This document shows positions 10,711 to 20,539 of a stretch of 64,000 nt of DNA, in pieces. Below the pieces are notes generated by a model. It had not been told where the DNA came from and made no database searches. It saw nothing but the letters and a program-made list of their open reading frames with translations. A program made the translations under genes and the position numbers. This stretch comes from an endosymbiont of Galathealinum brachiosum (lineage in GTDB: Bacteria > Pseudomonadota > Gammaproteobacteria > SZUA-229): positions 186,001 to 250,000 of the forward strand of contig QFXC01000011.1 in NCBI GenBank assembly GCA_003349885.1. The letters run 5' to 3'. The stretch's first letter is position 1. Each line of letters starts with the position of its first letter.

Positions 10711-11855
10711 AACTCACCCCAACCATGAGTAACGAGAACCTTATTAAAATAAATAGTTGAATAATCTTCATCAGATTGAGATTTTAGTTCATTTAATGTT
10801 GCTATAACCTTCTCTCGATAGCGAGAAGTTAATATAGAAGACGTCACCATATGGCTCAGCCAGCAAAAGAAAAAGCTCCTAAATATTACTGACCTCGAAT
10901 CATACACACTAGTACTAATACGTAGTGAATATTGATTAATAATAGCTTTTTCAAGGGACCCCAAATCAATAGGATCATCTGCATATCCAATCGCCCGCAT
11001 ATACAAATGGAGTATCTCTTTAATGTCTTTATCACCAACATTGGCACCTGCCGTAGAGACAAAAACTATTAATGAAAACAGAGATGGCTTATTTAATTTT
11101 ATTTTCCCATAATTCCTAATAGCCCTCATCACCCTCTCCAAGGAGTCTTTCACTAGATCCACATCATTCTCAGAAAAAGCCCCCTTTGATCTATATCGTG
11201 AAGTAATTTCCTTATCTAGAAGCTTTTTTTGGATAGACATCTTCTCAAGTGAAATCAAAACCCTAGCTATTACATCATGGTAACCGAGCCGGGTATTATT
11301 AAAGCCGATTGTCTCAGCAGAATAACCTTTACGATCCATGAAATTCACAATATCTTTTGTTGCGTCGCGAGCCTCACCAAAAAAAGTATTCCGCCTTTCA
11401 GCAGATGTTAATGTTGCGTTTTGATTAAGCCTGAAAAAAAGCTCGAATGGCTCACCCTCAACATAATTGCTAATTTCAAATATACGAAGAGAAAAATTCC
11501 TGAATCGTTTCTTCATACGCTCTGGAAGGCCAGAATAAAGACAACCATCCAAAGATCTTATCTCTTGATCTGCAGGATCAAGAGAACCATTAACCTTAAA
11601 GCCATCATTGTGAAATGCATGTATTGCTTTCAGTCTCTGATGCCCATCCAAAACCTCTTTAACATCACGCCCTTCATTTATAATCAAGAAAATTGGTGGT
11701 ATTTCCCAATCGCGAAGGATTGTATCTATAAGCATTTGCTGCTTATGCCTATTCCAAACATCCCCTCGCTGGAACTCTGGATCAAGATCAATCTCCTTCT
11801 CATCTAGCTGAGAAAGAACAGAACGAACATCTGGCGTTAAAGGGTTTAATAACAT
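10707..11855 (-). CDS. DUF262-domain protein, upstream partner of the OLD-like ATPase
   Basis: A 382-aa protein with an N-terminal DUF262 (ParB/Srx-like nuclease-type) domain. FQRGDVWN (about 28-36) matches the family's FQR.xxW motif, and DGHQRLKA (70-77) the DGQQR motif, with H replacing the usual Q. RLNQNATLTSAE near 150 is the conserved third motif. The C-terminal 200 residues are helical and carry no DUF1524 HNH motif that I can see. In GmrS and SspE, DUF262 binds or hydrolyses nucleotides and gates a nuclease. Here the nuclease role could fall to the overlapping downstream gene. The start has no strong ribosome site. The pair is probably one defence operon on the minus strand. Confidence 0.75.
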   Translation of the reverse strand: MLLNPLTPDVRSVLSQLDEKEIDLDPEFQRGDVWNRHKQQMLIDTILRDWEIPPIFLIINEGRDVKEVLDGHQRLKAIHAFHNDGFKVNGSLDPADQEIRSLDGCLYSGLPERMKKRFRNFSLRIFEISNYVEGEPFELFFRLNQNATLTSAERRNTFFGEARDATKDIVNFMDRKGYSAETIGFNNTRLGYHDVIARVLISLEKMSIQKKLLDKEITSRYRSKGAFSENDVDLVKDSLERVMRAIRNYGKIKLNKPSLFSLIVFVSTAGANVGDKDIKEILHLYMRAIGYADDPIDLGSLEKAIINQYSLRISTSVYDSRSVIFRSFFFCWLSHMVTSSILTSRYREKVIATLNELKSQSDEDYSTIYFNKVLVTHGWGEL

Positions 11856-12146
11856 TAAAAATTACCGACCTTGATCATTATGAAGTAATAGTTTTATGGC
11901 ACTTCTGCCAGAAACCTAAAAAAAAGCAACAATAAATTATTATATCCACAAATATAACAGCTTTAAGAATAAACTTAAAAATATTTATGATCCGCGTAAA
12001 ACTATTAGCAGCCCGTTATTGGTTGACAGCAGACACACTCTAGACACACCCCCACACAAAGCTTTCTCAGCTCCACACTAATCATAACTCAAAGCTAGTT
12101 TCTCACATCGAGGACCTGGCTTTTTCATTTAAGGAGACATTAATAT

Positions 12147-12506
12147 ATGCAGCACATAAACCATTGGCCAGATATAACCAAACTGGATTTACCTAATACT
12201 GTTTCTCAGGCTTTATACCAGCAACTATCGGAACCTTTCGACACTGAATCATCAGCAAGGGAGTTCTGGAATGAAACATCCACAACATTAATTATTTTAG
12301 ATCCCTCAGATTTCATACAAACCATTAAACGGGAGACAGCATGGAAACAAATTGAGTTCACACTCACATATCCAGAATACATAACCCCACTAAAGCTTAA
12401 TTACCAGTTAATGCTGGCCATCACTAATGACTCAGGCAGTGGTATCTATCTGGTTATCCCTCCTGAACTATCACACCTCATTTCTGATTATAAAAACTCA
12501 CTTTAA
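12147..12506 (+). CDS. Hypothetical protein (119 aa), element module 1
   Basis: A small soluble protein of 119 aa with no signal peptide or membrane segment, tryptophan-containing and mildly acidic. I recognise no family. The start is well supported by AAGGAG upstream of the ATG, and codon use is coherent across the frame. It opens a plus-strand run of five small genes that leads to the primase and integrase. Genes in this position in P4-like satellites and integrative elements are often regulators or accessory replication factors; no such role can be read from the sequence. Confidence 0.65.
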   Translation: MQHINHWPDITKLDLPNTVSQALYQQLSEPFDTESSAREFWNETSTTLIILDPSDFIQTIKRETAWKQIEFTLTYPEYITPLKLNYQLMLAITNDSGSGIYLVIPPELSHLISDYKNSL

Positions 12507-12598
12507 TTTCCGACCATTTATCATACCTTCTGAATAAATCCTGATTCGCGCAAGAAACGGTACCTTATATGAAAACCTAAAACACACCGGAGAAACCT

Positions 12599-13042
12599 AT
12601 GCCTAAAAAGCAAACCAATGACAAAACACCCACCGACAAATCTAAGCAGGAAGCACCTATAACGCCACCTAAGATCATCCTCACCACTAAATGCAAAACT
12701 GTCTCAAGTAAAAGCACCCTCACCTATAACATCGCCATTGACGATAAAAACAAAGCCTACATTCGTGTAGTCAGTAATACAGGAGGGGGCTACTTTTCCA
12801 ATGAGTGGATTTTAATAGATGACATCAACAGCACTCTAAAAGCAGCACCTAAAGACCAGCCCATTTCATCAATCCACCTATTCCCTTTATTCAAAGGAAA
12901 ATCTGTAAACACCCCTGGATATTTACTCGCCGTATTGATCAATGAAAAAGTGTTGATTCCACACACAGAAAATAAACGGCAATACGCTTTCACTGGCACG
13001 ACGAAACTGATGGATAAAATTAAGGAGAACACAAAAAAGTAA
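12599..13042 (+). CDS. Hypothetical protein (147 aa), element module 1
   Basis: A 147-aa protein with a lysine/threonine-rich N-terminal tail (residues 1-25) followed by a beta-rich domain (about 26-140). No membrane segment is seen and I recognise no family. The start has GGAG seven bases upstream. It is the second of five small plus-strand genes ahead of the primase gene, 92 bp after the previous one, and probably shares its transcript. A nucleic-acid-binding role would suit the basic tail but is not shown. Confidence 0.6.
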   Translation: MPKKQTNDKTPTDKSKQEAPITPPKIILTTKCKTVSSKSTLTYNIAIDDKNKAYIRVVSNTGGGYFSNEWILIDDINSTLKAAPKDQPISSIHLFPLFKGKSVNTPGYLLAVLINEKVLIPHTENKRQYAFTGTTKLMDKIKENTKK

Positions 13043-13187
13043 CACCATTACTGTTCTTTAGATACCTAATCGGATGGTCCGACCTCGCATAACCCCACAC
13101 ACCAGCACTCTTCCTTAGAGACTTTCTAATACCGCCCCTATACCGACCAAAACGTCACTTTACTTACTCAACTCTTAACAACAGGAG

Positions 13188-13358
13188 ATGCCTATCGCCA
13201 TTGTCATCTTAATTACCCTGACTGCGTTATCACTTTTTTATAGCCCAGCCAAAGTTCTTACTGCATCCATCTTGATGCTGATGATTTATTTAAAACCAAT
13301 TCCATCGCTGCTGACACTGGCAGTACTTTTTTCCATTTACTACCTCACGAGGAAATAA
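13188..13358 (+). CDS. Small two-segment membrane protein (56 aa)
   Basis: A 56-aa product made almost entirely of two hydrophobic stretches (about residues 3-18 and 24-52) separated by SPAK and ending in a basic TRK tail. AGGAG abuts the ATG with no spacer, which is unusual, so the real start may lie a few codons downstream. Two bases separate its stop from the next ATG, suggesting coupling. I recognise no family. It may be related to the small membrane protein at 13598. Confidence 0.45.
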   Translation: MPIAIVILITLTALSLFYSPAKVLTASILMLMIYLKPIPSLLTLAVLFSIYYLTRK

Positions 13359-13360
13359 TT

Positions 13361-13528
13361 ATGAATGATTATTCTGTTTACCTACTTGATGCCCTTGAAC
13401 AAGTCTTATGCTGGGATCTTCCCGATGATGACATTGCAGATGCGGCTAATGCACAGGCACACCTAATGTCGGGGAACTGCCCTGCTTATTACGAAGACAG
13501 CGAAACACCCATAAACCATAACCATTAA
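13361..13528 (+). CDS. Small acidic protein (55 aa)
   Basis: A 55-aa acidic protein with a LPDDDIADAANAQAH core and two cysteines; no membrane segment. The start has GAGGAAA seven bases upstream. It begins two bases after the membrane protein at 13188 and is likely translated with it. An acidic domain of this size resembles small regulatory or modulator proteins of mobile elements, but I recognise no family. Confidence 0.5.
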   Translation: MNDYSVYLLDALEQVLCWDLPDDDIADAANAQAHLMSGNCPAYYEDSETPINHNH

Positions 13529-13597
13529 GTAACCTCTTCAATAAATGCCATGAAACCTTCTGGTGGATTGGCCAATCTAACTTCAAAGGAAACACCT

Positions 13598-13798
13598 ATG
13601 ATCTTTTATTTTATTAGCGCTTTATTGATTAGCTTTGCCTTAATTAAACTGGGAGCCTATGCAACCATCATTACTTTCATTTCTATCGCGACTAAAGTTT
13701 TGATGGCATTGCTATTGATTACTGTAATTGTATTACTTTACCGAAAGTTAAAAGCATCACTACGTACTACTAAACCTAAGTCGCTCTCACGACCATAG
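13598..13798 (+). CDS. Small membrane protein (66 aa), paralogue of the one at 29415
   Basis: A 66-aa protein with two predicted transmembrane stretches (about 2-22 and 28-48) and a basic C-terminal tail. I chose the ATG at 13598 over an upstream one because AAAGGA lies seven bases before it. The sequence lines up along its length with the protein at 29415-29627: both begin MI, share a KLGAY/KIGTY turn and a hydrophobic second helix, and end in lysine-rich tails. The same small gene therefore occurs in two different modules of the tRNA-linked array. Function is unknown. Confidence 0.55.
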   Translation: MIFYFISALLISFALIKLGAYATIITFISIATKVLMALLLITVIVLLYRKLKASLRTTKPKSLSRP

Positions 13799-14595
13799 AC
13801 ACACCAATTCGTACAGGAAGTATGCTCAACAAGAAATTTAACTTCCACTCTCTTTACTTTTACAGCCTGCGCTTCCCCCCCCTTTTTTTTGACAGTTTTT
13901 CCACCAGCGCCTTATGCAGCATGGCTCCGTGCCAAATCGTTACTGCTCTGTGGGGGGTGGGGTAGCAGTTTCGTCGCGCATTCAAAAAAACATCGTAGCT
14001 CTGAGTCATCAGAGAATATGTCTTTTTCTCTTTTTTCTCATTCATTGAAAAGTTGCTACCCCCTCCCCCAATCGTCCCTGAATTCCATGATACATAAGGC
14101 AATGTTGAGTGGTTGCTATGGTGGTAGGATGTAGCTGCATGATCTATTTTTTGAAATTATTAACCGCCCTCATCTTAATTGTCTCATTACAATAAACCCT
14201 ATCAGCCCATATTTTTTGACTAAATATAAAATAAAATAATAAATATTATTTATCAATGTTTTCAACACCTTATAGACCCCGTTGATTTAATACACAGAGC
14301 ATAATTATCACGCTCTTCTTCAACACCTTCCATGCCTTGACTTCTCTTTTTATAAACCTATCATCTCCGATGTGACGGTATAAGAGCCATTCCATCACTT
14401 TTCAATATAGCTACTTCAGGATGAAGAGACGATATATGTCTTACCATAAGGATCGTGCCCACCTCGCTAAATTGGCAACTTCGGAGTCATTTAAGAATGA
14501 CAATCAATCCGGAGCAATAACAGTTTTAACTGTTACTAAACCATAACACCGCAAAACATGCTTTGTGGAATGGCACCTATGCGAGGTAAAAAAAC
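13799..14595. other. Non-coding region with G-rich/C-rich inverted repeat, possible origin or control region
   Basis: About 800 bp without a convincing gene, upstream of the primase-helicase. An 18-bp inverted repeat with three mismatches stands out: a G-run at 13951-13968 ending in gtagca, and a C-run at 14053-14070, about 85 bp apart. A perfect 7-bp stem (taacagt/actgtta, 14518-14535) lies 60 bp before the primase start. In P4-type elements the replication origin or its control site lies near the primase gene, so this is the best candidate here. There are no clear iterons. Confidence 0.4.
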
Positions 14596-17139
14596 ATGTC
14601 ATATGACATAAACCAAAAAACAAAAGAAAAGACCGACCCACGACTCATCACCATAAATAAAGTTGCCCAAGAAATTTCATTAACTCGATTTACTGGTACA
14701 CCTGGATCTAGACTCACCAAAAATTTTGTTAAAGATAGTCAGGGGAAGATCCAAAAAGAAAGCCAACCCCAATTTTCAAATGGTGAAGCAGAAACACTTA
14801 AGATTAAAAAGCTATCCGATCTTGAGGAAGTTACTCAAAACTTACAACCCAATCAGTGCATTGCAACTGGAACTTTCAATTTAGCTACTTGCAACATCAC
14901 TACGAAAAGTAACTTTAGTGATAACAAATATGAATTAAGTTTTAGAACACGATCAAAAGAAGATATGCATCGACCAGAATTTGGTATCGGATTATTTGAT
15001 TATGATCAGGATGATTACATGCCTGAAAACATGAAATGCAATTCTCCAGATGAGCTGATGAAGAAGTTAGTAACAGCCATACCTGAATTCGAAGGCATGG
15101 GTTATTCCGCTGTCGGTAGTAGTTCCAATGGAATCATTGATGAAATAACGGCTGCACCTTTTCAAAGTAACGGAGGTATGCATATATACATTGCTTTAAA
15201 GAGCATCGATCTAGATCAGTTAAAGCAATTCATAAAAGTCAGGCTATGGAATTCCGGTTTAGGTTATATATCCTACGCACGTAATGGGGCCATGCTGGAA
15301 CGAACACTTTTAGATTTATCTGTACTCAGTCCTGAACGTATGATTTATGAAGCTAAACCTGTACTGGGGGAAGGCATCAGTCAAAAACCGCGTATCTGGA
15401 ACCATAAAGAAGGGAAAGCATTCACTGCGAATATCACACTTTCCAATGAGGAAATTAGCCAGTATGAACAACTCGTCACTGATGCTAAAAAGAATAATGA
15501 AACTATAGCAATCTCCGACAAACTGCAAAATAACTATCGTAATAATCAGGTTACACAACGGGCCAAAGATAAAAGCATCAGTCTTGATGAAGCTGAAAAA
15601 TTGATACCTAAAAGATCATTAGCTGAACTATCAAAAAGCACCCAAATTTTGGGACTAGATGAAACCATTGAAATAAATGGCCAGATGATGCTGGTATCTG
15701 AACTTTTAGCACGCGGTGAAGAGTTTGATGGTAAGGCTATGCCAGATCCAATAGAGGGTAGCAGCTATGGATACACAACTGCTAAGTATTATCACAATGG
15801 CGGTAAAAACCCTCTCATCGTTACTTTAGCGCATGGTGTTAAAACCGTTTATAAAATCCAGCAAGAAAACGGCTCTTTTAAACGTGTAAAAACAAATGTT
15901 GTTACAACCAAATCGATCAATCTTAATGAACCATTAGATATAGATAGTTTCCCGCATAAGAGGATGAAAAAAGACGGCACCTATAAACCTATTTGCACAA
16001 TCGAAAACATCGAACGCCTAATCATTGGCTACGGCATTTCAGTTAACTATGATGTGATTAGCAAGGATACAATGATCTTAATTCCTGGTGTAAGCGGCAT
16101 CACGGAAAATTCTGCCAACACCGCCATCGAGAGCATTAACAGTCTTGCTTCATTGAATAACATACCTATTGGCCAGGTTCCGAGATATGTTGCTGTCATC
16201 GCTGACCGTAATGCTATTAATCCCGTTGCTGAATGGATCACCTGTAAAAAATGGGATCAAGTAGATAGGATTAATTCCTTATGCGATACGCTAATTACCG
16301 GCGATGATTTCCCCAATGATTTCAAAAATATTCTAGTTACAAAATGGCTCATAAGCGCAGTAGCCGCTGCGACAGTCCCCAGTGGTTTTCATTGCAAGGG
16401 AGTTCTCACATTTCAAGGTGCACAAAACCTCGGAAAAACATCTTGGCTTAATAAACTTATTCCTAAAGGGTTGTTACGGGATAATTTTTTTTTAGACGGC
16501 CATCATATAGACCCTTCTAATAAAGATAGCCTAACTACTGCCATCAAACACTGGATCGTTGAAATAGGTGAACTTGATAGTAGCTTCAAAAAAGATATAG
16601 CTCGCCTTAAAGGCTTCATTACACAGGGTAAAGATACTGTGCGTAGACCTTATGCTAGAACAAACTCCGACTATCAAAGACGTACTGTCTTTTGTGCTTC
16701 CGTTAATGAAGTTAATTTTCTCATCGATAAAACCGGTAATTCTCGATTCTGGACGATCCCTCTAGTGAAAATTGATTACAAACACAACATTGATATGCAG
16801 CAGGTATTTGCCCAGCTGTATGACGAATTGCAGCAGGGTGCTACGTGGTGGCTGACAGAGATTGAGGAAAAGCAACTGGATGAACAGAATCAGACCCATA
16901 AATCTGTCAGTGTCATTGAGGAACGCGTATTAACTATTCTTAACCATAACCTTCCAAAAGATAAATGGAAAAACATGAGCGCCTCGAAAGTGCTACAAGC
17001 AGCAGGTATTCAGTCACCCAGCAACCCCCAAGCCCGTGAATGTGGTTCTATTCTGCGCGGGTTATACGGTCAACCCAAAAAGATACAGGGCATCATGAAA
17101 TGGCTTGTACCTATTGATCTAAATTTCACTCACATATAA
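14596..17139 (+). CDS. Primase-helicase (PrimPol-like N-terminus, VirE/D5-type ATPase)
   Basis: An 847-aa two-part replication protein. The N-terminal third contains an archaeo-eukaryotic primase signature: acidic FDYDQDD near residue 134, followed by the basic/histidine motif GGMHIYI near 193. The C-terminal part is a VirE/D5-like superfamily-3-type ATPase with Walker A GAQNLGKTSW (about 607-616), an acidic EIGELD segment near 652 and a NSRFWTIP motif near 715, typical of virulence-associated E proteins. Such proteins start replication of satellites, plasmids and integrated islands. The start has GAGGT upstream. It lies just before the integrase in the same direction, so the first module can probably excise and perhaps replicate. 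Confidence 0.85.
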   Translation: MSYDINQKTKEKTDPRLITINKVAQEISLTRFTGTPGSRLTKNFVKDSQGKIQKESQPQFSNGEAETLKIKKLSDLEEVTQNLQPNQCIATGTFNLATCNITTKSNFSDNKYELSFRTRSKEDMHRPEFGIGLFDYDQDDYMPENMKCNSPDELMKKLVTAIPEFEGMGYSAVGSSSNGIIDEITAAPFQSNGGMHIYIALKSIDLDQLKQFIKVRLWNSGLGYISYARNGAMLERTLLDLSVLSPERMIYEAKPVLGEGISQKPRIWNHKEGKAFTANITLSNEEISQYEQLVTDAKKNNETIAISDKLQNNYRNNQVTQRAKDKSISLDEAEKLIPKRSLAELSKSTQILGLDETIEINGQMMLVSELLARGEEFDGKAMPDPIEGSSYGYTTAKYYHNGGKNPLIVTLAHGVKTVYKIQQENGSFKRVKTNVVTTKSINLNEPLDIDSFPHKRMKKDGTYKPICTIENIERLIIGYGISVNYDVISKDTMILIPGVSGITENSANTAIESINSLASLNNIPIGQVPRYVAVIADRNAINPVAEWITCKKWDQVDRINSLCDTLITGDDFPNDFKNILVTKWLISAVAAATVPSGFHCKGVLTFQGAQNLGKTSWLNKLIPKGLLRDNFFLDGHHIDPSNKDSLTTAIKHWIVEIGELDSSFKKDIARLKGFITQGKDTVRRPYARTNSDYQRRTVFCASVNEVNFLIDKTGNSRFWTIPLVKIDYKHNIDMQQVFAQLYDELQQGATWWLTEIEEKQLDEQNQTHKSVSVIEERVLTILNHNLPKDKWKNMSASKVLQAAGIQSPSNPQARECGSILRGLYGQPKKIQGIMKWLVPIDLNFTHI

Positions 17140-17231
17140 CTAGCCACCACCCCTACCCCTTGCCAACTAACTGCCACATTAAGGGGTAGGGAGGGGCACC
17201 ACAAATTTAAAAATACTCGAGGTTATAAATC

Positions 17232-18407
17232 ATGAAAATAAAATTAACTCAGTCTGTAGTGAATAACTACCAAATACCTGATCACATAACAGCACGTCAG
17301 CTAGAACTGGTCGATGATGGCGGCACTGGTCTTTATTTGCTAGTAACACAAACAGGTTTTAAAACATTCTATTTACGTTACCGGAGTTCAGCAAATGGTG
17401 GCAAATCAACCCACGTAAAATTGGGACGTGCAACTGACATCACACTGGCTCAGGCTCGTGACAAGGTAAAGAAACTACGTGCTGAAATTGCATTAGGCGA
17501 CGACCCACAAACTAAGATTAAGAAGCAACGTAATGAAATAACTTATGGAGAATTTATGAAAGAATATTATTTTCCGCATATTAACTCGCGCATAAGATCT
17601 GCTAAAACCTACAGGCAAATGTTTGATACACAAATAGCTAAAGCCTTCGGTGACATAAAAGTTAATCAAATAACTAAACGTCAGGTGCATGCATTTCATA
17701 ATGACTTACGGAGTAAGGGGCTCAAAAATGGAACATGTAACAGATATTTACAACTAATTAAAAGTAGTATTAACTTTGGAATTTCAATGGAGATTATTAG
17801 CATTAGGAATCCAGCTGTTGGCATTCCACTTTTTGAGGAAATAAGTAGAGAGCGTTACTTGGACCCTGATGAACTAGCGCGATTGTTACCTGTGTTAATT
17901 AAAGATGATAGTCAGATTGCAAAAATCATACGTTACTTATTAGCAACGGGGCTGAGACTGGGAGAATGCCTTAACTGTGAATGGAAACATATCAATATTG
18001 ATAAAAAAGTGATGATGATACCGAGTGCTCGTAGCAAGTCTAAAAAGGCTGCTTCTATTCCACTCAATGATGCGGCTATTCAAGTGCTTGAAGAATGCGA
18101 TAAAAGCACAGTCTATCCTTTTATAAATCTAAACACAGGAAAGCCATATGTAATGATAAAAAAAAGCTTCCAGAAGTTAATGAAGCAAGCAGAGCTAGAA
18201 GGTGTCACAGCGCACGTATTACGTCATACAGCAGCAAGCATGATGATTAATGCGGGCCGCAGCTTATATGATGTGCAGAAAGTACTTAGACATTCTTCCA
18301 GTATTGTAACGGAAAAGTACTCTCACCTATCACAACAGTCTGTAATGGATGCGAGTGATACCATTTCGGAGCAACTATTCAAAGCAGCTTCAGGTAATCA
18401 GGGGTAA
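17232..18407 (+). CDS. int: P4-type tyrosine site-specific integrase
   Basis: A 391-aa tyrosine recombinase. An N-terminal DUF4102-type arm-binding domain (about 5-95, with LGRATDITLAQARDK) and a core-binding SAM-like domain (about 105-190) precede the catalytic domain. Catalytic residues are visible as R242 (TGLRLGE), H328/R331 (HVLRH), H354 (LRHSS) and the nucleophile Y363 (TEKYSH). P4-type integrases insert elements at tRNA 3' ends, matching the tRNA-Ile2 repeats. It is the only integrase gene in the 36-kb array, and unusually lies internally rather than beside an attachment repeat. A second, degraded copy of its 3' end lies at 20540-20690. Confidence 0.95.
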   Translation: MKIKLTQSVVNNYQIPDHITARQLELVDDGGTGLYLLVTQTGFKTFYLRYRSSANGGKSTHVKLGRATDITLAQARDKVKKLRAEIALGDDPQTKIKKQRNEITYGEFMKEYYFPHINSRIRSAKTYRQMFDTQIAKAFGDIKVNQITKRQVHAFHNDLRSKGLKNGTCNRYLQLIKSSINFGISMEIISIRNPAVGIPLFEEISRERYLDPDELARLLPVLIKDDSQIAKIIRYLLATGLRLGECLNCEWKHINIDKKVMMIPSARSKSKKAASIPLNDAAIQVLEECDKSTVYPFINLNTGKPYVMIKKSFQKLMKQAELEGVTAHVLRHTAASMMINAGRSLYDVQKVLRHSSSIVTEKYSHLSQQSVMDASDTISEQLFKAASGNQG

Positions 18408-18476
18408 TAACTCAAAGATATGGATGTCTCACCAATTCGGTCTCATCGCATTCGTCGGTGGGGCCATTATTTTTAT
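18326..18476 (+). repeat. Integrase 3'-end duplication, copy 1
   Basis: The last 80 bases of int and the following 70 bases, through cattcgtcggtgg, recur at 20540-20690 in the same orientation at roughly 85% identity by eye. The intact int gene is the first copy. Confidence 0.75.
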
Positions 18477-18498
18477 ATTTTTTTTTGATGCTTATTAC

Positions 18499-18792
18499 CC
18501 ATCTTCCCTTCATGTTTCATAAAACACATAATAACAAAACACACGGAAGGTCGTAGTTTTTGATCAAGTAGTGGACAAATTTATTAGTTTTAGTCGGAAG
18601 TGGTTTTCAAAAAATCACGGGGCGGCTAACCCTCCGAATTTTGGCCGCCGAATCACACCGCCAGCCAGCGGAGGTGCTCCATAGCGCCCGCCACTGGGGC
18701 AATTTCGGCCGGGGCATGACTTCACCCATGAACTGCACTCAGGATCACAGAGACTGCACGTTTCAACGACTCGGGTCAAAATTGTTTTTAAA
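18499..18792 (+). repeat. GC-rich boundary repeat, copy 1
   Basis: About 290 bp starting ccatcttcccttcatg and running through a GC-rich section (cggggcggc, ggccgccg, agcggaggtg) that contrasts with the AT-rich surroundings. A direct copy lies at 21515-21835 and a short third piece at 25549-25602. No reading frame is shared intact between copies, so it is a structural repeat or an old gene relic, not a gene. The rest of 18408-19028 holds nothing else recognisable. Confidence 0.75.
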
Positions 18793-19028
18793 CCTAGTCA
18801 AAGATAAAACAGTCATTCCTAATGCAAGCATTCTTTTTATTTTTAATCTATTCATGATCTTAATAGTTTTATCATGAATTTTTCGTGAATCATAAATTCA
18901 CCTTTTAAATGATTAAATCATACGCCTCAATTAGAGTAACAATATCCAAGGAGTCTAATTCTATTGATTTTCTTTGAATTCTTAAATAAAAATACTATCA
19001 GGTAAAAAATTACATGACTTGATGAAAA

Positions 19029-20381
19029 TTAGATGGATTGGATTATATCTGTCCTGCGAGCATCATACTCCTCTTCTGTTATTAAACCTTTTTCTTTTAA
19101 GTTTTTCAAGGATAGCAACCTATCTTCAATAGAAATATCAAGTGAGTTTTTTTCTAGCAAGATTTCCTCCCTTGCTTTATCCTCCACATTCTTATATTTC
19201 ACCTTGCTTTGATTAACATCACTATCTTTTGACTTAATTTGTTTATCTGATTCTAAACTTTTTGAGAGTTTTATAATTTCCCATAACTCTTTATCTCCTA
19301 AAAAAACACCTTCAGTTTTATTCCAATTACTATCCACTTTAGATGGGTTTAAAATCGATGCTGAAAAATCTATTACTTGTTTTTCTTCCTTGCTTTTATC
19401 ATTAACTATTTTCTGGTTTTTCGTTATTTTTTTAGAGTTTTTAACTTTCTTTTTTGCAGTTTTCAATTTCTTTTCAATAGAGATTAGACTTGACTCTAAA
19501 TCATTTATTTTTCGATTAAGGTCGCCTTTTGAAAAGAATGACGCATGCTTAAGATTAAATTCATTCTCTTCAATTTTAGCACTAATTTCACTACATTCTC
19601 TTGTTAACTGTTTAATAGTATAATTTATCTTATCTTCATCTATTGGCAACAGTTTTTTTCCTTTCATTTCACCAGAAAGCTCTCGACTGTACTTTCTCAA
19701 AGCATAATAAAAACACTCCTCTTGTTCTTTATCCGTATTAATAAGCAAATCAAAATGCCGCCACTTGAAAGTATTCAGTTTCTGAATATTGTTATGGGTA
19801 TAAGACAATAGCTTCTCAGCAAAAACCCCGGATTTACTGGCCTCAATCTGCCATGATTCTAATAATTGAAGAACGGGAATATCTATTGTCTTCTTTGAAC
19901 GCCCCTTAATGACGCGAGGTAGCTTTTCATATAGATCCTCTCCCTCTTTACTATTCTTTGAAATAACTTTACTTTTATTAGTAGGCTTTTTACTTGATAA
20001 CGTACCATTACTATTCTGTAGAAGTTTTTTGTTTTGAGTGGAAGATACATATTTAGATTTAATGGTTTTAAATTCAGAATGCGTCATTTCAGCAATGAAT
20101 AGCTCGCCACTATTTAATGATACAGATGCAAGAATCTTATTTTTACCACCTGCACCCATACTAGCGCCGACAGCCGTGCCTAAAGGCCCCGCAACAAGAA
20201 AACCTAATACTGCACCTGCAGCAGCACCTGTAAGCCCCCTTGCTTTTTCTTCAGTAAGAATATCCACAGATGCGACATTATTGGTGATCATTATCCTTCT
20301 ATCATCGCTTAAAATTAAGGAGTCTCCGTTAGGGCTCAGAGTCCATTCATCGTTGATAATATCCCCTTCCACTACTTTCAC
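19029..20381 (-). CDS. SHOCT-domain protein with glycine-zipper membrane segment
   Basis: A 450-aa protein. Residues 1-45 are a small beta-rich head. Residues 50-78 form a glycine/alanine-rich membrane or glycine-zipper segment (GAAAGAVLGFLVAGPLG). A lysine-rich coiled-coil region covers about 255-310, and the C-terminus is a SHOCT domain (LKNLKEKGLITEEEYDARR, about 422-441), a short module often linked to membrane or oligomerising proteins. The start is GTG with AAGGAG eight bases upstream. It lies on the opposite strand to the integrase and between two GC-rich boundary repeats, so it is cargo. Function is unknown. Confidence 0.65.
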   Translation of the reverse strand: MKVVEGDIINDEWTLSPNGDSLILSDDRRIMITNNVASVDILTEEKARGLTGAAAGAVLGFLVAGPLGTAVGASMGAGGKNKILASVSLNSGELFIAEMTHSEFKTIKSKYVSSTQNKKLLQNSNGTLSSKKPTNKSKVISKNSKEGEDLYEKLPRVIKGRSKKTIDIPVLQLLESWQIEASKSGVFAEKLLSYTHNNIQKLNTFKWRHFDLLINTDKEQEECFYYALRKYSRELSGEMKGKKLLPIDEDKINYTIKQLTRECSEISAKIEENEFNLKHASFFSKGDLNRKINDLESSLISIEKKLKTAKKKVKNSKKITKNQKIVNDKSKEEKQVIDFSASILNPSKVDSNWNKTEGVFLGDKELWEIIKLSKSLESDKQIKSKDSDVNQSKVKYKNVEDKAREEILLEKNSLDISIEDRLLSLKNLKEKGLITEEEYDARRTDIIQSI

Positions 20382-20539
20382 TGTCTGATCTCCTTTTCCA
20401 GGTACACACTTAAATCATTGTTTATTAAATCTTACTGTAATACTACCATTTAATTTCTATATAGAATTTTTTTCTTTATGAAATCACAAGTCTCTGCAAC
20501 TCTGGTAAACTCCTATTAATATTTTAGTTATCAACTACG

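Noticed and set aside
18499..18792. GC-rich repeat as an integron attC site
   Set aside because: No RYYYAAC/GTTRRRY ends with matching internal arms could be identified, and the adjacent recombinase is a P4-type integrase, not IntI.
18641..18877. 78-codon open frame
   Set aside because: It lies in the GC-rich repeat and is not preserved in the second copy.
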